Positions 23,641-33,400 of a stretch of DNA of 64,000 nucleotides are shown one piece after another. A program made the translations under genes and the position numbers. Source of the stretch: an uncultured Dehalococcoidia bacterium (lineage in GTDB: Bacteria; Chloroflexota; Dehalococcoidia; Tepidiformales; Tepidiformaceae); contig CALLPC010000011.1 of the NCBI GenBank assembly GCA_938015525.1, positions 62,001-126,000 on the forward strand. The letters run 5' to 3'. Position 1 is the first letter of the stretch. Each line of letters opens with the position of its first letter. Below the pieces are notes generated by a model, which was not told where the DNA came from, did no database searches, and was given only the letters and a program-made list of their open reading frames with translations.

Positions 23641-26600
23641 TCACCCGAAATCGTGCGACTCCGGGCGCTCGAGGAAGCCGGGCAGCGGACACCGCCGGAA
23701 CGACTCCGCCACGATGTTCGGGAACCCGCTCTGTTCGTTGTCGACCCGCCCCCGCACGATCACAAACGGTTCCATCCGCACCAGCTCCGCCTGCCGCTCC
23801 TGCAGTCCCCGGTGGACGACGACGTTTGCGAGCCCGAACTCGTCCTCGAGCAGCATGAACATCACCCCGCTCGCCGTTACCGGCCGCTGACGGGTGACCA
23901 CCATCCCCGCCAGCTCCACGACCATCCCCTGCGGCAGCCGGTTTGGGTTCCGCACGCCGCCGAGGTGCCGGCTCGTGATCACCCCTTCGTGGAGCAGCGG
24001 CCGTACCAGCGCCATCGGGTGACGGCCGGGGCTCAGCCCCAGCCGCTCGTAATCCCAGGCCAGCTCCTCCCAGGGCTCCAGCGGCGGCAGGCTCGCCATG
24101 TCCTGTTCCGTCGGCAGCGCCAGCGCCAGCTGCCGCGCCCGCAGCGGTCGGGCCGGCCGGGCCGGCGGCTGTGACATCCGCGCCTCCGTCAGCAGCCCCA
24201 GCTGCCAGAGGAGCTCCCGCCGTGCCAGCCCGAAACAGTCGAGCGCTCCCGCCCGGATCAGCAGCTCTGCCTGCTCCCGTGTCATCGCCGTCCGCACCAG
24301 GAGGTCTCGCAGGGATCGGTACAGGCCGTTCGCCGCCCGCTCCGCCACGATCCGCTCCGGCAGCGGCCGGTAGCCCGGCAGATGCCGGTGCTGCCGCCGG
24401 TCCTGCCAGCCCCCTCCGATGCCGTTCACCTGCTGCAGCCCAAGGCGGATGTTCCCTTCTTCCGGCCACGCCCCGGCCCGCGAGCAGTTCAGGCAGGGCG
24501 GCAGTACCCGGATGCCGTGCCGCTCCGCATCCTGCACCAGCACCTCCACCGGGTAGAAGCCCATCGGCTGCGCATCGAACAGCGCGCAGTAGTACTCGGC
24601 CGGGTAGTGGAACCGCAGCCAGGCCGACTCGTACGCCAGCAGTGCAAACGCCACTGCGTGGCTCTTGGGGAAGCCGAACGCTGCGAATGCCGCCATCTTC
24701 TCGAACGCCACGTGTGCCGCCTCCCGGCTCACTCCTGCCCGCTCGGCCCCTGCCAGGAACTCCTCTTCCAGTGCCCGCATCGCCTCTGAGGAGCGCTTCC
24801 GGCTCATTGCCCGCCGCAACCGGTCCGCCTGCCCTGGCGTGAAGCCCGCCACCGCGCATGCGATCTGCAGCACCTGGTCCTGGTAGAGCACGTGGCCCAG
24901 CGTTTCGCCGAGGCAGTGCTCCAGCAGCGGCGCCAGCTCCGGGTGTCCGTAGTCCACCTCGATCGCCTCGCCCCGGGCCAGCCGTTCGCGGTACTCCATA
25001 TAGGGCCGGAACGCCCCTGCCATGATCGGTCCCGGCCGGATGATCGCTACCTGCACCGCCAGGTCGTCCAGTGTCCGCGGCTGCGTCCGCGGCAGCGTCT
25101 GCACCTGCGCCCGGCTCTCGATCTGGAACACCCCCATCGTGTCTCCCTCTCGGACCGAGGCGTAGATCTCCGGGCTGTCGTGCGGGACCCGCCCCAGGTC
25201 CACCCGGACCCCCCGCTCCTCCTCGATGATGTCGAGGCAGGCATTCACCGCCGAGAGCATGCCCAGCGCGAGGAAGTCGATCTTTACGAACCGCGCATCG
25301 TCGATGGAGTCCTTGTCCCACTGGCAGACGTACCGGCCCTCCATCCGCGCCGGCTCTACCGGCACCACCGAGGAGATCGGTTCGGCCGAGACCACCACGC
25401 CGCCCACGTGCTGGCCGATGTGCCGCGGGAACCCCGAAATCTGCCCGGCCAGCTCCACCAGGTCCCGCCAGATGGGCGCATCGACCAGGCTTCGCAGCTC
25501 CGGCACCTTCCGCATCTGCTCCGCCAGCCCCTTCGCATCCGCGAACGGCCCGGCCAGGCGGTTCAGCTTCGCCAGCACCGGCCCTGGCAGCCCCAGCGCC
25601 CTCCCAACGTCCAGCACCGCACTCCGGAACCGGTACGTGGAAAACGCCGCCACCAGCGCCGCGTGCTCCGGGCCGTACCTGTCGTAGATCCGCTGCAGCA
25701 GTTCATCCCGGATATCCCGTGGGAAGTCCAGGTCGATATCGGGCAGCGAGTGCAGCTCCTCGTTCAGGAACCGTTCCAGGTACAGGTTGTTGCGCACCGG
25801 GTCGATATGCGAAAGGCCGATGAGGTAGCACACGATCGAGCTCACCGAGGAGCCCCGTCCCCGGGCGACCGGCCGCTCGTCCGGTGCCAGCCGCGGGTCC
25901 CGCCCGTGCAGCTCCGCGGCTACCTCGTTCACCAGCTGGAGGATGTCCCAGTAGACGAGGAAGAAGCCGGCCAGCCCGTGCTGCGCAATGAGCGCCAGCT
26001 CCCGCTCCAGTCGCGCCCGTGCCTCGGCGCGGTGGGGGTCCCCATCGGGGTACTTCCTCCGGAACGCCCGCTCGCACACTCCCCGCAGGAAGCTGTCCGG
26101 CGTAGTTCCTTCCGGCACCGGGTAGTCCGGCAGCCGGTAGGGCAGGTCACGTGTCAGGTCGAAGCTGCACCGCTCCGCGACCGCCAGGGTATTCACGACC
26201 GCCTCCGGCCGCCAGGCAAACCGCCGTGCCATCTCCTCCGGCCGCTTCATCAGGAATTCAGAATTCGGACGCCGCACCGCGTGGGAGGTATCGAGCGTCA
26301 GCCGGTGTCGAATCGCCACCAGGACATCGTTCAGCCGGTGCCGCGTCCGGACGTGGTAGTGCACGTTGTTCGTCGCTACTGTCGATACGCCGCACGCATC
26401 CGCCACGCTTGCCAGCGCCGTGTTCCGTCGCCGGTCGCCGTAGACGTCGTGGTCCTGCAGCTCGATGAAATACCGGTCGCCGAAAACGTCCCGGTAGCGG
26501 CCGGCCAGCGCGAGCGCGCCCCGCTCATCGCCTGCCGACGCCAGGCGCGCCAGTGCAGAACCCCGGCAGCCCGAAAGCACGATCAGCCCCTTCCCCTCTG

Positions 26601-26961
26601 CCAGGAGCCACCCCTCCTCCACCTGCGGCGTGTCCTTCCCATACGCCCGGTAGCCCCGGCTCAGCAGCCGGCAGAGGTTCCGGTAGCCTTCAGCATCGGC
26701 TGCCAGCACGGTCAGGTGCGACGTCTCCCCGCTCCTCTCCCCCCGGACCGTCACCTCGCACCCGGTGACCGCCTTCAATCCCCGATCGCGCGCTGCCTGC
26801 GCGAACTCCATCGCCCCGTACAGGTTGTCGTGGTCCGTCAGCGCCAGCGCCGCGTACCCGAGTGTCACCGCCCGGTCGACCAGCTCGTCGGTCGTGCTCG
26901 CGCCCTCCCGCAGCGACCAGCACGAATGCGCGTGGAGTTCAGCGTAGGCCGCCACGCGCAT
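23641..26961 (-). CDS. dnaE2: Error-prone DNA polymerase III alpha subunit (DnaE2/ImuC type)
   Basis: 1106-aa C-family polymerase. The N-terminal PHP domain shows AELHAHSCWSL and LTDHDNLYGAMEF, and the catalytic palm has PDIDLDFPRDIRDEL with two metal-binding Asp. The C-terminal OB domain carries RPVTASGVMFMLLEDEFG. Length and the short N- and C-termini match DnaE2 rather than replicative DnaE1 (about 1150-1200 aa). DnaE2 makes damage-induced mutations and bypasses lesions, normally with ImuA/ImuB; neither is encoded next to it here. A LexA-box-like palindrome sits immediately upstream. Confidence 0.9.
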   Translation of the reverse strand: MRVAAYAELHAHSCWSLREGASTTDELVDRAVTLGYAALALTDHDNLYGAMEFAQAARDRGLKAVTGCEVTVRGERSGETSHLTVLAADAEGYRNLCRLLSRGYRAYGKDTPQVEEGWLLAEGKGLIVLSGCRGSALARLASAGDERGALALAGRYRDVFGDRYFIELQDHDVYGDRRRNTALASVADACGVSTVATNNVHYHVRTRHRLNDVLVAIRHRLTLDTSHAVRRPNSEFLMKRPEEMARRFAWRPEAVVNTLAVAERCSFDLTRDLPYRLPDYPVPEGTTPDSFLRGVCERAFRRKYPDGDPHRAEARARLERELALIAQHGLAGFFLVYWDILQLVNEVAAELHGRDPRLAPDERPVARGRGSSVSSIVCYLIGLSHIDPVRNNLYLERFLNEELHSLPDIDLDFPRDIRDELLQRIYDRYGPEHAALVAAFSTYRFRSAVLDVGRALGLPGPVLAKLNRLAGPFADAKGLAEQMRKVPELRSLVDAPIWRDLVELAGQISGFPRHIGQHVGGVVVSAEPISSVVPVEPARMEGRYVCQWDKDSIDDARFVKIDFLALGMLSAVNACLDIIEEERGVRVDLGRVPHDSPEIYASVREGDTMGVFQIESRAQVQTLPRTQPRTLDDLAVQVAIIRPGPIMAGAFRPYMEYRERLARGEAIEVDYGHPELAPLLEHCLGETLGHVLYQDQVLQIACAVAGFTPGQADRLRRAMSRKRSSEAMRALEEEFLAGAERAGVSREAAHVAFEKMAAFAAFGFPKSHAVAFALLAYESAWLRFHYPAEYYCALFDAQPMGFYPVEVLVQDAERHGIRVLPPCLNCSRAGAWPEEGNIRLGLQQVNGIGGGWQDRRQHRHLPGYRPLPERIVAERAANGLYRSLRDLLVRTAMTREQAELLIRAGALDCFGLARRELLWQLGLLTEARMSQPPARPARPLRARQLALALPTEQDMASLPPLEPWEELAWDYERLGLSPGRHPMALVRPLLHEGVITSRHLGGVRNPNRLPQGMVVELAGMVVTRQRPVTASGVMFMLLEDEFGLANVVVHRGLQERQAELVRMEPFVIVRGRVDNEQSGFPNIVAESFRRCPLPGFLERPESHDFG

Positions 26962-26966
26962 GAGTA

Positions 26967-26982
26967 TAGAACAAATGTGCTA
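26967..26982 (-). promoter_or_regulatory. LexA-box-like palindrome upstream of dnaE2
   Basis: TAGAACAAATGTGCTA is an imperfect inverted repeat (5 of 6 pairs, 4-bp spacer) that differs by one base from the Gram-positive type SOS consensus GAAC-N4-GTTC. It ends 5 bp before the dnaE2 start codon, unusually close, so it would act by blocking the promoter-proximal region or on a leaderless transcript. Motif-based only. Confidence 0.45.
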
Positions 26983-27014
26983 GGAGGTGACAGCGCCGCT
27001 CCCGCTGTCCCTCC

Positions 27015-28466
27015 TCACGGCCGGTAATTGCCGAACGTGAGCGTCACCGTGCTGCCCGGTATCACTGTCACCGTCTGCGGGTTCGGCGTCGACGGCACCC
27101 AGTTCGCCTGCAGCACCTCCGTCACCGTATACGTCCCGCTCAGCAGCGTGACGCATCCCGCCACCGTCCCGCCGGTGCCCGTCGTCACCGAGCCCACCAC
27201 GCTCGAACCCTGCGAAATCGTGAACGTCCAGCCCTGCAGGTTCGGTTCGTTCGGGTCCTGCACCCCGTTCTGGTTGAAATCGTAAAACTTCAAGACGCAG
27301 AGGGTCCCGTCAGCCGGCGTCGGGGTTGGAGTGGGTGTCGGCGTCGGGGTTGCCGTGGGCGTGGGCGTTGGCGTGGGGGTCTTCGTCGGCGTCGGGGTCG
27401 CTGTCGGCGCTGGCGTCGGGGTCTTCGTCGGCGTCGATGTGGCTGTCGGCGTTGGGGTCTTGGTCGGTGTTGGCGTCGGCGTCCCCTTCGGCGGCACCAC
27501 GGTGAAGCTCGGGTTGATCGGCGTAGCGGAGAGCGTCGGCGTCCCCTTCGGCGGCACCACGGTGAAGCTCGGGTTGACCGGTGTAGCGGAGAACGTCGGC
27601 GTCCCCTTCGGCGGCACCACGGTGAAGCTCGGGTTGATCAACGTGGCGGAGAACGTCGGCGTCCCCTTCGGCGGCACCACGGTCACCGGGTTCGTAATCG
27701 GCTTGCACTTCCCGGCAGGGCCGGCCGCGAAAATCGCCTGCACCTCGCTCGCCGTCAACGCCCGCCTGTAGACGGACAGCTCGTCGATCTTGAACGCGCC
27801 GCCGCCCACTACGCCTACCGTCACCGCTGCCGTGCTGTCCAGGTTCCCGCTGAACCACGTCGTCGCAGATGCCGATGCCGTCTGCTGCCCATCCACGTAC
27901 CACCGCACGATATTGGCCGAACCGCGGTCGACCGTCACCGCCGCGTGCTTCCAGCCGGTCGACGAGGCCGGGCCGCTCGTTGGCGGCGGAAAGGAGTTCG
28001 CCCCGCTCTTGCGCAGCGAGAAATACCCGTTGGCGAAGATCAGCTGATACCCGTTATTCCCGCTGTCCAGCTTCGAAAGGATGTTGCTGGTCGAGGAAGT
28101 CTGGTCCCACCGGGAGAACCAGAATTCGAACGAGAAACTCCCGGTCCCGAACAGCAGGTCCGCCTGCGACGGCGTGGTCCCGACCGCCGAATTGCTCACG
28201 TCCCACGCACCCCCGACTTTCCCCGCGACCGGGGTCACCGCGCCAGTGAACGCCAGGTCATTCGGGAATCCCGCGATGTCGTGGGCGACGTTGCCGCTCG
28301 TCTCGTCGAACGTCCACCAGGCCGCGAGGTCTGGCGGAGGTTGCACGCAGCTTACCGATGGCCCTCCGCCGCCCCAGGGCCAGCAGGCGAGAGAGGCGGC
28401 TGCGAACGACCCTGCGGCCGCAATCAGCCCGGCGCGTGCCATGACGGTGCGAAGCAGGCGATGCAT
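27015..28466 (-). CDS. LamG-domain surface lipoprotein with Thr-Pro repeats and SdrD B-like domain
   Basis: 483 aa. The signal peptide ends in a lipobox-like AASLAC (Cys ~28), so lipid attachment is likely. A LamG/concanavalin-like domain (~45-235) includes AAWWTFDETSGN, SFEFWFSRW, WKHAAVTVDRG and IDELSVYRRALTASEV. Then come about three and a half 20-residue repeats (TVVPPKGTPTFSAT), encoded by exact 60-bp DNA repeats. A long Thr-Pro linker follows, and finally an SdrD B-like/prealbumin-like domain (FYDFNQNGVQDPNEP). It is an exported stalked protein that likely binds carbohydrate or other surface ligands. It has its own transcription unit downstream of dnaE2's promoter side. Confidence 0.85.
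   Translation of the reverse strand: MHRLLRTVMARAGLIAAAGSFAAASLACWPWGGGGPSVSCVQPPPDLAAWWTFDETSGNVAHDIAGFPNDLAFTGAVTPVAGKVGGAWDVSNSAVGTTPSQADLLFGTGSFSFEFWFSRWDQTSSTSNILSKLDSGNNGYQLIFANGYFSLRKSGANSFPPPTSGPASSTGWKHAAVTVDRGSANIVRWYVDGQQTASASATTWFSGNLDSTAAVTVGVVGGGAFKIDELSVYRRALTASEVQAIFAAGPAGKCKPITNPVTVVPPKGTPTFSATLINPSFTVVPPKGTPTFSATPVNPSFTVVPPKGTPTLSATPINPSFTVVPPKGTPTPTPTKTPTPTATSTPTKTPTPAPTATPTPTKTPTPTPTPTATPTPTPTPTPTPADGTLCVLKFYDFNQNGVQDPNEPNLQGWTFTISQGSSVVGSVTTGTGGTVAGCVTLLSGTYTVTEVLQANWVPSTPNPQTVTVIPGSTVTLTFGNYRP
27481..27683 (-). repeat. 60-bp coding tandem repeat, ~3.4 copies
   Basis: Three full units begin at 27481, 27541 and 27601, and a 23-bp partial unit at 27661. Each starts GTCCCCTTCGGCGGCACCAC on the plus strand, and units differ by only a few bases. 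They lie in frame inside the lipoprotein gene and encode 20-residue Pro/Thr-rich repeats, so copy number change would alter stalk length without breaking the frame. Confidence 0.97.
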
Positions 28467-28601
28467 CGAGGTTCCCTCCCGGCGACGGTGGCGCAGAGCG
28501 CCTTACCCGCACGACCGCGATGGCAGCCGGGATCTTACACGGGCCGCGCTGTTTGGCGTTCGCGTTCTCTCGGGGCAAACGAAGCGCCGCCGGGGCGCTC
28601 G

Positions 28602-29510
28602 TCAGGAGTTGCCCGGGTCGTTCCCCTTCGGTTCCCTCTCTGCTTCGTCCCGGCCCCCGGAGCCCGCGGCCGCCCCTGTCCCCGGCCGCCTGAACTGTGC
28701 GTAATCCGCCCCGATGAGCGAAGACAACCCTTCGGCGGGCTGTGCCGGGCCGGTCTCCCGATGGACTCGAGACGCGAACGGGCTCGGCGCCCGCGCCAGG
28801 GTGCGCTCGAGCACCTCTCTCCGGCCCGACGTCACCAGCCGGCCGTCCGCCAGCTCCTCCACCCGGCCCGCCATCTCCATCACCAGCCGGTCGTGGGTGC
28901 AGGCGATGATGGTGATGCCCTCCACCCGCGCCAGGTCGCGCAGCAGCCCGAAGACCGCCGTCGCCGTCGCCGAATCCAGCTCGCCCGTCGGTTCATCGGC
29001 AAGGATAAGCCGGGGCCGCGCCGCCAGCGCTCGCGCAATCGCCACCCGCTGCTGCTCGCCCCCGGAGAGCTCGTACGGCCGGTGGTCTGCCCGCTTCCCG
29101 AGGCCGACGAAGGCCAGCGCCTCATCCACCCGCTTCTGCCGCTCCCGGTGCCCCAGCCCCGCAATTCGCAGCGGCAGCTCGACGTTTTCCCGTGCCGACA
29201 AAAGCGGCAGCAGCCCGAATGACTGGAAAATGAACCCGAGGGTGTGCCGCCGCAGCCGATCCAGCTCCCGGTCGTTCATCTGGTCGACCCGCGCCCCGTC
29301 GATGAGCACTTCTCCGCCCGTCGGCCGGTCGAGCCCTGCGATCAGGTTCAGGAGCGTCGTCTTGCCCGAGCCGGACCGCCCGACAAGCGCAAGGAATTCT
29401 CCCGGCCGAACGCTCAGTGATACCTCGCGCACGGCCCAGACGTCCTCACCCCCCGTCCGGAACTTCCTGGATACCGACCTAAGCTCGACGGCCGCCCCTT
29501 CACTCACCAT
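28602..29510 (-). CDS. ABC transporter ATP-binding protein (MacB/LolD type)
   Basis: 302 aa from the ATG at 29510, which overlaps the upstream ATPase gene by 7 bp; a longer frame to 30206 would lie wholly over that gene. Walker A is GRSGSGKT, the Q-loop region is IFQSFGLLPLL, the signature is LSGGEQQR, Walker B is LILADEPTGELDS, and the switch His is in CTHDR. An unusual polar C-terminal tail of about 70 residues (PSPFASRVH to the end) has no recognisable domain. It forms an operon with the upstream ATPase and a giant FtsX-type permease. Confidence 0.92.
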   Translation of the reverse strand: MVSEGAAVELRSVSRKFRTGGEDVWAVREVSLSVRPGEFLALVGRSGSGKTTLLNLIAGLDRPTGGEVLIDGARVDQMNDRELDRLRRHTLGFIFQSFGLLPLLSARENVELPLRIAGLGHRERQKRVDEALAFVGLGKRADHRPYELSGGEQQRVAIARALAARPRLILADEPTGELDSATATAVFGLLRDLARVEGITIIACTHDRLVMEMAGRVEELADGRLVTSGRREVLERTLARAPSPFASRVHRETGPAQPAEGLSSLIGADYAQFRRPGTGAAAGSGGRDEAEREPKGNDPGNS

Positions 29511-30442
29511 TGCGCACCTTTCGCCCGCACCCGGCGGCTCCCATCGGGCAGCACCTCGATGCGCCCTTCCCCGAGCAGCACCCGTGCCCGTTCGCGGATG
29601 TCCAGCGCCTCGAGGTACTCCCGCGGGATTTGCAGCCGACCGGCCGCGTCCACGAGTACGTACTCCTCGTGCGCTACCTTCGCTTCCGTCCCCTCGAACC
29701 GCACCCGACGGTAGATTTCGGTGCTCGTCCGCCCGTCCCGGATCGCCACCACCCGGTCGACCCGTGCCGCGATGTCCGGGTCGTGCGTCACGATCACGAT
29801 AGTCGTGCCGAGCTCCGCGTTCAGCGTGCGGAACACTTCGTACACGGTATCGGCCCCGATGGAATCCAGCTCGCCGGTCGGCTCGTCGGCCAGCAGCAGC
29901 GGAGGTTCGTTCGCCAGCGCGACCGCAATCGACACCCGCTGCTGCTCGCCCCCCGAGAGCATCTCCGGCCGGTGGTGCAGTCGGTGGCCGAGCAGCACCA
30001 TCTCCAGCAGCCGCTTCGCCCGTGCCCGGGCCTCGCTTGGCGCCACCCCGTCCAGCACCATCGGCACCTCGACGTTCTGCAGCGCCGTCAGGTAGGGCAC
30101 GAGGTTGCGTCCCGTTTGCTGCCAGACGAACCCAACCTGGCGGCGCCGGTAACGCACCATCTCCTTCGTCGACATCGTGAGAAGGTCCTGCCCGCCGACG
30201 AAACACCGGCCGGCGGACGGGGTATCGAGCCCTGCGAGGATGTTCAGCAGCGTCGACTTCCCCGATCCTGAGGCGCCTACGATCGCCATGACCTCACCCC
30301 GCCGCACCTTCAGGTCCAGCCCGCGGAGCGCGACCACCTCGAGGTTCGAGGTCTTGTAAATCTTGAACAGGTCCTCGCACCGGATGTACACCTCATCATC
30401 GCCGACCGCGCCGTCGAGGACCTGTCTCGGCTCTGGGTGCAT
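29504..30442 (-). CDS. ABC transporter ATP-binding protein with SpoVT-AbrB-like C-terminal extension
   Basis: 312 aa. The nucleotide-binding domain (~18-235) has GASGSGKST, FVWQQTGRNLVPYL, LSGGEQQR, LLADEPTGELDS and VTHD. It is followed by a C-terminal segment, EEYVLVDAAGRLQIPREYL, then RARVLLGEGRIEVLPDG, which reads like an AbrB/SpoVT swapped-hairpin domain (D-x2-GR-x-xIP). That fusion on a MacB/LolD-type ATPase is uncommon and could mediate dimerisation. Its ATG follows directly after the permease stop (TAGATG), so it is coupled to that permease. Confidence 0.9.
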   Translation of the reverse strand: MHPEPRQVLDGAVGDDEVYIRCEDLFKIYKTSNLEVVALRGLDLKVRRGEVMAIVGASGSGKSTLLNILAGLDTPSAGRCFVGGQDLLTMSTKEMVRYRRRQVGFVWQQTGRNLVPYLTALQNVEVPMVLDGVAPSEARARAKRLLEMVLLGHRLHHRPEMLSGGEQQRVSIAVALANEPPLLLADEPTGELDSIGADTVYEVFRTLNAELGTTIVIVTHDPDIAARVDRVVAIRDGRTSTEIYRRVRFEGTEAKVAHEEYVLVDAAGRLQIPREYLEALDIRERARVLLGEGRIEVLPDGSRRVRAKGAQW

Positions 30443-33400
30443 CTAGATCTCCCCAATCCGCAGTGCGCGGTGCACTGCCAGGCGCGTATACACCGTCGCC
30501 AGCGCCGCGATCGTCGCAGCGAAGACCGTGGCCAGCAGTACGTAGACGGTCAGCACCGCCGGCCAGCTTACCTGCGAGACCAGCGGCGGGACCGGCTCGC
30601 TGCCCGATTCGGTGACGCCAAGATACCCGATCATCAGTCGCCCCAGCGGAAAGCCGAGGAATGTACCCACTGCGACCCCCGCGACGATGACGAACGCCTG
30701 CTCGAAGCTGACCAGTCCGAGTACCTGCCGGCTCGAGTACCCCATCGTCCGCAGGATGGCGAATTCCAGCGCGCGCGACTGGGCGGCCATCGCCGCATAC
30801 ACCGCAAACCCTAACCCCGTCAGGATGAGCACCGCGCCGAACGACAGGAACAGGATGCCTTCCCAGCTTGCGGCCACCAGCGGGTCAGCCTCCTGCGCGG
30901 CCCTGATGGTCCGCCGGTCAAAGACCCCTTCCGCCTGCACTCCCCCGGCCAGCAGCGTTTCCCGGCTCATCGCTCCTGTGTCGGCCGCACTCATCCACGC
31001 CTCGTTCGCTGTCACCGCGTCCGCCAGCCCTGGCACCGCCGCAGCCAGTTCCCGCATGGCGCGGAGGTCGGCAACGAGCAGGTACGTGCTCGACCGCGGG
31101 TCGTGCCCGGGGAAATAAGCGAAGCTCCCCGCGACCCTGGCCCGGACATACTGCCGGTTTACATAGATGGTCAGCTCGTCGCCGCGCTCCAGTCCTGCTG
31201 TTTTCAGGAATCGCCGCTCCGCCAGTACCGGCAGCGCCGCAGCAGGCCGCACCGTCCGAAATCCGAACAGCGGCCCCTGCCCGGCCGCCCGCGTGAACGC
31301 GATACGCGCTGCATTGCCGCCCTCCCGGCCCGCTCCTGGCGCGAATGAGACTGCTCCCGGGTCGGCGAGTGCCTGGCCCGTGACCAGCTCGTAGCGTTCG
31401 AAGCGGTCGAACGGCTCGATGACCGTCCACTCCCCGGCCCCGCCGTTCCATTGCCCGCTGTCACTCACCGCCACGTCATCCACCAGGACGATGGCCCGTT
31501 CCGCGACCTGCGGCGCCGCGCCGGCGGTGCGAATGTAGACGGCGTCCAGTTCCTTCGGGGTCGCCGTGCTGTACCGCGCGCCCTGCCCGAATCGCGCCTG
31601 CGTCGGCTGGGTCAGGTCGGCGGCGAAGAACCGCCATTCGTTCGAAACCTCCTGTTCCAGCGGGAAGAGCGTGTAATCCCAAAACAGCCCGTCCGGGTCC
31701 CGGAGCCGCAGCCCGAGGCGGGCCTGGTTCGGGCCGTATGGGAACCGCGCCCACAGCCCAATCCAGCGCGACCCCGCGGGCACCTCAGCGCCCCGCGCCC
31801 CGCCGGAGAGGTCGGTCTCGAGCCGTCCCAGCAGTTCGCCCAATCCCGCGTCGGCGAAATCCTTGCGCCAGAACGCCACGTGCTCGAACTCGCCCGGGAC
31901 TACCCCGAGCACCTCGATGCTGACTCCCTGGAAAGCTGAGACGTTGTATGACCCCGTCTGCCGACTCACCGGCGACACCATCGTCGCGCCCGTTGCAGTC
32001 CGGACCCGCGCGATGAATGTGGTATCCGGCACCGCCGACGGGTTCCGCACGTCGACCAGGCGCGATTCCGCGCCGGCTTCGTAGGCTGCGCGGTCGTCGT
32101 AGCCGCGCTCCAGCGTCGCCCGGTAACCCGCTGCGAACATCCCGACCGCCGTTGTCAGCAGCAAGAGCAGGATGAGCCGGTTGTACTGCAGCGGCGCGCG
32201 CGTCATCCGCGTCAGCCCGAGCGCAACTGTCGCGCTCTCCCACCGCTGCCCCGCGCGCGCGGTCAGTCCCAGCACCAGCGGGAAGAGCCGCAGGAAGACC
32301 AGCGCCACCATCACCATGAAGAGGGTCGGTGAAAGCAGCAGCAGCGGGTCCGCCGAGAGCCCGCCGAACAGCCGCTCGGTGACCAGCGACCCCCGCTCCC
32401 GCAGCTGGTAGAAGAGGAAGGCGCCTACCCCTACCAGCCCAAGGTCCAGGTAATACCTGAGGAAGACCGGCCGCATCTGTGGCCGCGCCAGGCTGTGTTT
32501 GTAGTCGACCGTGCTCGACCGCGACGCCCGCCAGGCCGGCACCAGCATCGCCGCGAACGCCAGCAGGGCGCCCCCGCCAGCAGCGAGGAACGCCATCCGG
32601 GAAAGCGGCACCGCGAGCGCGGCATCACCGCTCAGCGGCGCGAACGGCGGCGTGTATCCGAGCAGGCTGATCGCCCCCGCGGCAGCGAACGGTCCCGCCA
32701 GCGCCCCGGCCCCGCCGATGAGGAGCCCCTCGATGGCGTAGACCGCCACCACCTGGGCCGGGCTCGCTCCGCGTGACCGCAGCAGCGCAATCTCCCCGTG
32801 CTGGCGCTCGACCAGCATCGACGAGACCATCGCCAGGTAGTACAGCGCGATGCCGACGACCTGGAGCATCAGCGCGAACAGCGGCAAGCGGGTGAAGAAC
32901 AGTTTCGTCCGGTAGCTCGCGATGACCTCCGCCAGCAGGGTCTCGACCACGACGTTTGGCACTCCCTCACGCAGCGCCACCGTCAATGCCCGGGTGTTTC
33001 CCTCAACCTGCCGGGCATTCCGCGCATCGATCGCCCCGATGTCGATGAAGGCGTACGTCTCGAGCGTGCTGTCCATGTCCGGCAGATAGGCAGCCACCGC
33101 CTCCCGTATCGCCGCCTCATCCACCCACAGCGGGTACGTCTGCCACGAGGTGTCGAGCGCGAACCGGTCTCTCCGCCCGAACCAGTACGGCTCATCGGGG
33201 TCCCGCGGTGCGATGATTCCCGACACCACCACCCGGACTGGTGCCGCATCCTCCCGCCAGAACGGGTGCAGGTCGAAGCTATCGCCCACCCGAACCCCGA
33301 CCCGGTCCGCTGCCTCCTTCCCGATTGCCGCTTCGAGCACGGGCGCCGTGCCGCCCGCTCCCGGCCCGGGGGCCGCCGGCCACCGTCCTTCGACCAGCTC

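Noticed and set aside
27481..27683. Tandem repeats as a CRISPR array
   Set aside because: Units are contiguous with no spacers and are translated within a lipoprotein gene.
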